64,000 nucleotides of DNA from NCBI GenBank assembly GCA_033063855.1, contig CP093830.1:4960854-5024853 (forward strand), written 5' to 3'. Shown piece by piece: positions 56,884-64,000 of the stretch. Each line of letters begins with the position of its first letter. Position 1 is the stretch's first letter. Origin of the DNA: Smittia aterrima (Eukaryota > Arthropoda > Insecta > Diptera > Chironomidae). The notes beneath the pieces were generated by a model, which was given only the letters and a program-made list of their open reading frames with translations, was not told where the DNA came from and did no database searches. The position numbers and the translations under genes are program-made.

Positions 56884-58604
56884 TTAACAAAAGTCAGAAT
56901 CCTTCTTGCACATTTCTTGAAACCATTCGGTGTGTTTACGATTCGCTTCGTTTAATGTCTTTAGATATTTCGCTCCTCCAAGTTTCTCAAAATCATTCTA
57001 GAAAAAATAAAGAATTAAATTTCTTAAAACGAATAAAAACGACTCGACAAACCTTTGGCGGAGGGAAAACTCTTTTCATGGAACCGCGATTTTTTATTTC
57101 TCGGTAAGTGATGTGTCGATCATGTTTCTCATTCGCCGACAAACAATTCCAGCAAACTTTGCATTCACTTGCATTGCAGCTCTTGTTACACGGTCGGTTG
57201 ATGCAAGTCTCTGGTCGAATCGTGAGACTCTCTTGATGACAAACCATTTGCTCTTCCAAAATTGATCTGAGAATATTTTTAGTAAAATCTTTTTTATTTT
57301 AAAATAAAATAAAAATTTACCCAAGCTCAAATGTTGGTCTCTCAACATGTCTACCGATTCCGAGCATCGTAAATGTGTCGTACAATAAACTTTCGAACAA
57401 CCTTCGATCTTTTTTAAGCTTTTCCGACGGATTGACGTTAGGACTTTGATTTATTTCTAAGAGAAAAAGATTCAAGTCTTTGTCGAGCATAAAATCGAAA
57501 CGATAAAGTTCAAAGAAAGAATATTTTGATGCATATTTCGATGTCTAGAAAATTTCAAGTCATTTCGTGAACCTCATTAAACCAAACAAAGCTCACCCAA
57601 TAAATAAAATTTTCCTCCTTCGACACGACAATTGATCTTATGCAATCCTCCACTTGTGACCAAATGTGAGTAACGTCGTGACCCTGCTTCGTGAAGTAAG
57701 CATTCATTGCTTCCTTGTAAGTGTAAGAATTGTTGTAGTAAACTGATAACGCGTCAAGATCCCAGGGGAACATGCACTGATCGCTTATGACGTAGCTATC
57801 GACGTTGTCATAGTTTGAGGAATTATATTTCTCGACGCACATTCGAATCAAAGTGTTCTTGCCGTAATAATAAATTCGCAGAGGGTCGATTGAAGTGATG
57901 ACAACGTAAACTCCGAAGTCAAACTTGTAGCCATCGATCAGCAAAGGATTTTCAATGTAAAGCTGAGCGAAATGTTTGAAAGCTGGTCCGTACAGATTAA
58001 AGTTTATTTCAGAAGCATTTTTGAGTTCAACGCCGCGGTTACTCCAAAGTTTCTTAACAAATCGAGCTTGTGGATTTTCCTTTGCATACTTTTTGAGACT
58101 CTCCGAGTTATTGAAAGCTCTTGGAATGTATTTTGATCTGGTGTTGACAGCCAAGTTCTCTTTCATGCACATCACATAATTCCCGGGAATGTGATTGATT
58201 TTCTGATGATATTTCACTTTTTTAAAATCCATTGGAATTTCGTTATGATAGTCGTAAGTCCAAAGAAGGTCCCAATCGTAATGAATAGTCGAGTTCTTTC
58301 CAAGTTTCATTTCAATCTTCTCAAGTCCGAGTTTCCTTAAAACTGTATCGACAGAAAAGAAGATCCACATGTAACCTCGCGCCATGTAAAACCAATACTT
58401 GGGCCGTCGCTCGACTTTTTGTGAGGTGCTGGTCGATTGAAGCGTTTTAACGTTATCTGAGTTTTTCACTTTGATTTCGAAATATTTGTTGATTAAAATA
58501 GCAACGACAATGCTAAGAAGTGTTCCGATAAGAGCAAAAGAAATTTTTCGAATTACCGGCACTAAACTTCGAGACTTCGAAGCTTTCTGTGGTTTTCTAA
58601 CCAT
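56884..58604 (-). CDS. Membrane-anchored TTLL-family (tubulin-tyrosine-ligase-like) protein
   Basis: Exons 58604-57597, 57544-57321, 57266-57053 and 56997-56884 give 519 residues. MVRKPQK was chosen as start for its strong context; an ATG 13 codons upstream is possible. A basic N-terminus followed by one hydrophobic segment (about 21-39, ISFALIGTLLSIVVAIL) predicts a type II membrane protein. The TTLL/ATP-grasp core is visible: FVKKLWSNRGVEL, LIDGYKFDFGVYVVITSIDP and FMLDKDLNLFLLEINQSPNVNP (metal-binding Glu and Asn). A Cys-rich block follows (TCINRPCNKSCNASECKVCWNC). N-glycosylation sequons and paired Cys suggest that the catalytic domain faces the lumen or outside, as in the ttll-15-like branch, and not tubulin in the cytosol. 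The substrate is unknown. It converges on Six4 (229 bp). Confidence 0.82.
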
Positions 58605-59174
58605 CTTTACTATTTGAAGTGGAAAATGCAACTGAGGCGACACTCAAACGAAGCCGCCGAGGAAAAATATTTTCGTGAGCTGTAGTCACGGAGTCTGTCG
58701 GTTTGAATGTAAAAAGAATTCGTTACAATGCATTTAATGTTGGTTGCATCAAACTTTGCTGGAGATTAACAAATGATGAGAAGATAATTTTTCGTGCGTT
58801 CTTTCAATGTTTGCATTTGGTCGCATGCTCGTAGACAAAATAAATCAAACGTGTTTATAAATTTAAAACCGTGAAAGTAAATAATCAACATCGCGTTGCT
58901 TTGTTGATGGGAGCGAAACTTTACCATAACCTGCCTCAACATGATTGTGGCGAAGTTTAAATTCTTAGTCGAATTGAACTCGTTCGAATTTTTTTCAGGT
59001 AAAAGCACAACTTTTCGAACAGTGTCGAAAACTACCTGGGATCGTTAGAATCGAACCTTTTTTCCCTTATAAATTGACGAACTTTTCCTTGTAATTCATC
59101 AGTCGAGATCTTAAGCTTCCCAAGGAAACATCTCCCGAATTATTTATTTCAAGAAAAAAGTTCAAGAAGAAATA
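58605..59174. other. Divergent intergenic region, TTLL gene / unknown gene
   Basis: 570 bp between two divergent ATGs, containing both promoters. A T-loop-like string on the minus strand near 59048-59058 lacks the other arms of a tRNA. Confidence 0.5.
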
Positions 59175-60014
59175 ATGTCTAAACTTCAGGCCAGACTAGA
59201 ACGTGCTCGCAACAGCGTCATCTCATCAAATTCAAATCCTAATCCAAAAATTGACCGTGAAGAGCAAAGAGCAAGGATGCGTCCAGAAGTTCGTCCTAAT
59301 TTAAAGGATTCAATCAAAGTGTCTCTTGGGCTTCAAAGTCGCCTCACACGTCATGCTTTAAAAGAAGAAGTGAAATCAGTGGTTGCTCCAGAAGAAGTTG
59401 AAAAGAAAGTCCAGACATTGGCAGATCTGGCTCAAGAAATTAAAGCAAGCGAGATATGTTTATCAACGATAACTTACGTTGCTCCTAAAATTGTTTCAAT
59501 CATTCCAATCGAAGGATATTCACATCTTCAGCAGAGAATCGATAGCGTCAGAGGATACGATTCAAGGAAAATTGCTGAAGAATTCTCGTCGGAACCTGAA
59601 TCACTGTCTACATCAGGAGTTTCGTCATGCTCATCGCCATTCGAGGACCAAACTTTCGATCGCATCAAAGATTGTGCTTTCACAGAATACAGTTCATCCG
59701 GTGCATCATCGCGCTCGCCATCTCCGGCTCCGGTTTTTCATCAACTTTCAGTCAACGCAGTGCCTTTTATTCCGGCACCGGTGGATCAACAGCAGTCAAT
59801 CGATTATATCGCAGCTCGTGCTTTATCTAAGCTCACACCACAGCAATCATCCGGACTTCAGTCTTTTTGCCATCAAGCTCCAAAGTACTTCGTACAATGC
59901 TTCGAATATTTCGTCGAGTATTGGGGCATTCAAGGTATTCCACTCGATATGGAAGCTGTTGCCGACTTTCTCCTTACTCGAGGAATTAAAATCGTTAAAA
60001 ATTCAGTTGTTTAA
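59175..60014 (+). CDS. Intronless gene of unknown function
   Basis: A single open frame of 279 residues starts in a good context (aataATGtct) and is followed by AATAAA at 60075-60080. I do not recognise it. The first 85 residues are basic and predicted helical (MSKLQARLERARNSV, SRLTRHALKEEVKSVVAPEEVEKK). The middle is Ser-rich (EFSSEPESLSTSGVSSCSSP, SSSGASSRSPSPAP) and probably disordered and phosphorylatable. The last 70 residues form a compact, hydrophobic and probably helical segment (YIAARALSKLTPQQ, KYFVQCFEYFVEYWGI, MEAVADFLLTRGIKIV). There is no signal peptide or membrane segment. The absence of introns contrasts with every recognised neighbour, so an origin by retroposition is possible. 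Confidence 0.7.
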   Translation: MSKLQARLERARNSVISSNSNPNPKIDREEQRARMRPEVRPNLKDSIKVSLGLQSRLTRHALKEEVKSVVAPEEVEKKVQTLADLAQEIKASEICLSTITYVAPKIVSIIPIEGYSHLQQRIDSVRGYDSRKIAEEFSSEPESLSTSGVSSCSSPFEDQTFDRIKDCAFTEYSSSGASSRSPSPAPVFHQLSVNAVPFIPAPVDQQQSIDYIAARALSKLTPQQSSGLQSFCHQAPKYFVQCFEYFVEYWGIQGIPLDMEAVADFLLTRGIKIVKNSVV

Positions 60015-60364
60015 ATGAATTAAATCTTGGATTAAATTAAATATAAAAAAATTGTACTGCTAAAAAAATATTTCAATAAAAAGTTTTTAAACTAAATTTT
60101 CGAGGTTTAAGTTTTTAGTTTCAGGAAATTAAAAATTCATTTTGTTTCTAATTAAACTTTATTGAACTTTTATTCCGAACAAAGATAAATAATCATTCTT
60201 ACATTTTTTAGTCAGTGATATGGAAAGTGAGATAAAATATTTTCAAAGTTTTCAAAGTAGAGAAGAGATCAGAACATATTAGAGAAGAGACACTTTTAAC
60301 GACGACATCGATTTGACATTTTTCCTAACGTTCAAGACGCGAGAGGAATTGAAAAAAGTTTGAC
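60015..60364. other. Convergent intergenic region
   Basis: 350 bp holding the 3' UTRs of the unknown plus-strand gene and of the Tolloid-type gene; nothing else is seen. Confidence 0.6.
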
Positions 60365-63300
60365 TTAGAAAGAATCGATCTCTTCGACTTTCTTCTTGCT
60401 GCTTCCAATTATGACAGCATTCTCCTTTCCGATTCGATTCGAATTGTAAATGTAATTGTCTTCGTTGTCGGTAATTATATCTTCATCAAGATCTTCTTTG
60501 TCGTCCGTTTTCTTCAGATCAGTTTCTTCGTCTTCGTCAACATCATCGTCGTCTTCGACTCTCTTTCGGGAGAATTTTGATGGACCACCCGGTAAATATC
60601 CAGGGAAAGGAGTTGCAACCTCTGCACTTTCTTCTTCAAAGTTCTCTGAGTTCTCATCGAAATCATCTAAAGGATCAACAGCGATATAAGACAAAGCGAA
60701 GCCTTTGAATCCCATCGAGTCGTCTGAATGGAATCTGATCATGAACTCTTCGTGCTCAGATATCAAGTCATGAGGAATCTGAAAGTAAAATGAAACTTAA
60801 AGGTTTTGTTTTCTTAAACTAATCTCAACTCATCTTACCGCGTTTCCACAGTAGCGTCCATGTAATCGCCCACTCGAGTCATCAACACCGCTGTAAACTT
60901 CGACGTAGTCATACGAACACGATTTTTCTTCCTCAACTTCGAATTGAATGAACGTCAATTGAATATTTCGTCCTCTCGTTGCTTCAATCACCCATTCGCA
61001 ATCAGAATGTGCTTCATACATCTCATCACCATAACGTGAATGTGAATAAATATTTTTCAATTTATTTGTAGCCTGCAAATGTCCTCCGCAAACAGTTGAA
61101 TGAGTGGCGAAAAATCCTTTTCGATGTACACTCGAATCGGAGTTGAACAGCATAAACATTGAATTGGTTGTTGATGAGATTGGATGTGGAAGTTTTGAGC
61201 CACAGAATCGTCCGAGGCTGTGACTGTCAGGAGAGTTTCCATCAAACATTGCAATGTGATCGTAAGCGCATTCTTGATGAGGTTCAATTTCAAACACGTT
61301 GAATACGAGTCTTATGCGATGACCTGGCGTCGTTGTGAAATGCCAAATGCAATCTTTCTGAGCTGGATACAAGTCGGGATAGTTTGGAGATGAAATGTGA
61401 CCTGAAGGTGTTGCGATCTCGAACTTGCAACCGCCTTCCTTGCAATCGTGACCATTCTCGTGAAGCGTGAATCCATTATGACAAGAACACTCGTAAGATC
61501 CAACTGTGTTTCGGCATTCATGTTGACATCCGCCGTTGTTTTCCGAGCATTCGTCGACGTCTGTTAGGAAAATCGCTGCGAATCCAGTTTTTTGAATCGT
61601 TTTGTCAGATTTAAACTCCAATCTCAAAATGTTTCCATCGCTGGTGATCGTGTTAGGTATTTTACTTCCACAGAAGACTCCGTGTTTCTTCAGCGAGTCG
61701 TCATTCATTTTAGAATAAACTGTGAGCGCGTCATACTCGCAAGCTGCTGGTTGATAGAAAGCATTTCCTTCAAGATCGAAATGTGTGAAGTTCAAAGTGA
61801 TTTTGTGATTCTCTGGAGCGAGGATTTCCCAAACGCATTCCTTGTTCGTTGGATATTCCTTCGGGAATGATGGAGACCAGATTGTTCCATTGGCAGTATC
61901 AAGGATTCCACCGCAAGCAGTTTCACAACCTTTGCGATTGCTGTGCAGTTCGTATCCGAGATGACATGAGCATTCGTAGCCTCCAAGCGTGTTAATGCAA
62001 TCTTGTTCGCAGCCATGTTCGTTGAGCTCTAAAAAAATCATTTTTAAAAATCGTTTTTGAGTTGATTTACTTTAACTCACCGCACTCATCAACTTCCTTC
62101 ATGAAAGTCGCTGAGAATCCAGCTTTCTGCACTGATCCATCCGAAACAAACTTCACGAAGAGTTTATTCGACGACGATCTCATATCTGGAGGGATTTTGT
62201 ATCCACAGAAGACTCCAATTAATCTTGAGTCGGGTGTGTCGCCGTCACGCACTTCAACGTAATCGTAGACGCAGTTGTCGTGGTTTTCAACCTCGAACGA
62301 TTGAAAGTGAAGCGCGACTTGATATTCCTTTGGAACAGTGATCTTCCAAACGCATTCCTTACTCGGAAGATATTCTAAAGGGTAGTTTGGGGATTCAAGC
62401 CTCCCTCCAGTTTCTAAATTCATTTCTCCACCGCAAATTGCTAGAAATAAAAGAAAATGTTTTCAAACTTTCGGGTAATTTGAATCGTTCATGACTCTCA
62501 CCTTCATAGCTTGCAGCGAAGCCTCGCATGCTTGGTTGTTGCAGTGAATTGACGAAAGTCAGAAGCATTCTCGATCCTGTCGTTGTGATGAGTTCATTAA
62601 CTTTTCCACTTCCGCAGAATCTTCCGAGAACCGGCGACTTATGCCAGTAACCATCACGAATCTCTAAATAATCAGTTCGGCAGTTTTCCGATTTGAAAAT
62701 ATCCTAAAAATTTAAAATGAAATTTTTGTTGGAAACTTTATTCGATGAACTCACCAGATCAGTGATGTTTAGAACGATTCGTTCGCCATGAGTTGCTGTT
62801 ACTCTCCATTCGCATCTCTCAGGTTCATTGGTTGAGATGTAATAACTTGGCGATGTGAATGAGCCAGTGTTGTCTTGGAAGGTTCGACCACATTCTGTAA
62901 AATTGATTTTTAGTCTCAACTGTTGATAAAATTGATTTATTTAAACTTACTCGGGCACTTGTAGAGAAGATTGGCTTGCGCAATGTCTCCTTCGCTCAGT
63001 CTTATTCTCTGACCAATTTCTGGTCGTTTCCGACCGGCAATGTCAACTGGCAGAATTGTTTCGAGATAAGTTCCTTTCGAGAAAGTGTTTTTCGCATAAT
63101 GCATTATTGAATCGTAGTCGTAAGATTGTCCGAGAGAGTTGACGTCATCCTCTGTCAGTTTATTGAAATTGTATTCCTGGCCTGTCATAATATTAAGTTT
63201 GTTGATAACGACGTGATTCTCGCGATCAGGTCGAGTGTGCTCATGCCAAAAGCCAACGACATGCCCCAACTCATGAACAACAATTCCGAACTTATCGCAA

Positions 63301-64000
63301 TTCTTGCCAATTGAAATCGCTTGTGGCCCTTGACCGCGCTTGCCGACGAACGAGCAACAACCTTGAGAAGAGAGAGATTAAAACTTACAGTAACGTGATC
63401 GATAGGAGTTAAATTAGATTACGAACCACAAGGGCGCTCAGTGAAGACAATGTAATTCGGATGATCCAAAGGATTTCGTTCTACGAACTTGATGCAGGTG
63501 AAATTCTCCCAATGCTTCATTGCTTGTTTGAATAATGCTTTGTGTGCGCCGCTAAAATTTCCATCGATCTCGTAAGGAATTACTCCGTAATCCCAGATTC
63601 TATCCTTTTTAGCCGTTGCTGCACGTGTCACTCGATGATGAGCGATTTGAGAATCGTCAACTGATGATTGCATTGCGATTTTGTGCTGAGTATGTTGAGT
63701 GTGCTCATCAGAAGGTTTAATATTTGAGTCTCGATGTTTATTACGCTTCTTAAGAGGCTTTGACTTGAAGTGTCTCTCTGGCTGTGTCTCTGAAGCTCTC
63801 ATGAGCTCGTGTCTAAGACGAGCCACTCTTGCTTCGTAATGATCCTTATTTTCCGGACCATTTATTTTCCTGCTGCGACCTTGACGACGGTTTCGATGTC
63901 GTTTCTTAACAAGACCACTTCCATCAAAGATTTGAACATTGTCAAGACTTCCGCCGTTGCCACCTGAGTTGCTGAAGATGTTCGGAAGCGTTGAACGGAG
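60365..64000 (-). CDS. Tolloid/BMP1-type astacin metalloprotease, 5' part off the window
   Basis: Seven exons are visible: 64000(partial)-63427, 63361-62951, 62894-62755, 62703-62502, 62440-62081, 62028-60839 and 60778-60365, phases consistent. Order: a basic propeptide ending RVTRAATAKK (furin-type cleavage before the catalytic domain); astacin domain with zinc site HELGHVVGFWHEH and Met-turn SIMHY; CUB1, CUB2, EGF, CUB3, EGF, CUB4, CUB5. This is the exact Tolloid/BMP1 domain plan. Calcium-binding EGF marks (DVDECSENNGGC) are present. These secreted enzymes cleave Chordin/Sog and so release BMP ligands, and also process matrix proteins. Tolloid or Tolkin identity is unresolved. After CUB5 there is an unusual tail of about 100 residues with a strongly acidic stretch (VEDDDDVDEDEE). 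The first visible donor is G/GTTCGT, unusual but required by the family sequence CGCCSFVG. Confidence 0.93.

Noticed and set aside
59041..59060. Minus-strand GGTTCGATTCT, like a tRNA T-loop
   Set aside because: The flanking bases cannot form the T-stem, and no anticodon arm or acceptor stem is present.
1..64000. CRISPR arrays, bacterial operons, prophage or viral genes
   Set aside because: No spacer-repeat structure, no such genes; spliced insect genes throughout.

Overview
This is insect nuclear DNA, most likely from a nematoceran fly with a compact genome (a chironomid-type midge is my best guess, not proven). The evidence is the set of genes (Fsn/FBXO45, TMEM147, an ABCA transporter, THOC6, a ZAD zinc-finger protein, Six4, a TTLL enzyme and a Tolloid-type protease), introns that are nearly all 50-65 bp with GT-AG borders, and insect-style TATA plus TCAGTT initiator promoters. 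Exons were joined by hand, using reading frame and splice phase.

Layout. Positions 1-19.9 kb are gene-poor. They hold the probable last exon of an unknown plus-strand gene at the left edge, one acid-lipase gene (7.2-8.5 kb), a possible serine-protease scrap, and an orphan terminal exon of a carboxylesterase (16.6-16.9 kb). The rest of that stretch shows no coding signal I can defend. From 19.9 kb on the window is gene-dense: a large seven-exon RCC1-repeat gene, divergent from Fsn, then TMEM147.

The centrepiece is 28.1-41.3 kb: six tandem, same-strand, apparently intact copies of a luciferase/4-coumarate-CoA-ligase-like (ANL superfamily) acyl-CoA synthetase, with a repeat unit of about 2.05 kb, plus two relics (a lone promoter and a lone 3' end). 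All six keep the adenylation motifs and the same TATA-to-initiator spacing, but their C-terminal tails have diverged. Only copy 4 ends in the peroxisomal signal SKL. Copies 2 and 6 lost the ancestral tail by a nonsense change and a 14-bp insertion. Distal promoter sequence has been replaced upstream of copies 4 and 5, and a 461-bp inverted-repeat element sits between copies 3 and 4, with its empty site preserved elsewhere in the array.

From 42 kb to the right edge: a ten-exon full ABCA transporter; THOC6 head-to-head with a ZAD-C2H2 zinc-finger gene; a GH1 beta-glucosidase whose stop codon lies 5 bp from that of the zinc-finger gene; Six4; a membrane-anchored TTLL-family gene; an intronless gene of unknown function; and a Tolloid/BMP1-type protease running off the right edge. 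The genes do not form a pathway. The array, the lipase, the esterase scrap and GH1 are digestive or metabolic accessory genes, while the others are conserved single-copy housekeeping or developmental genes.
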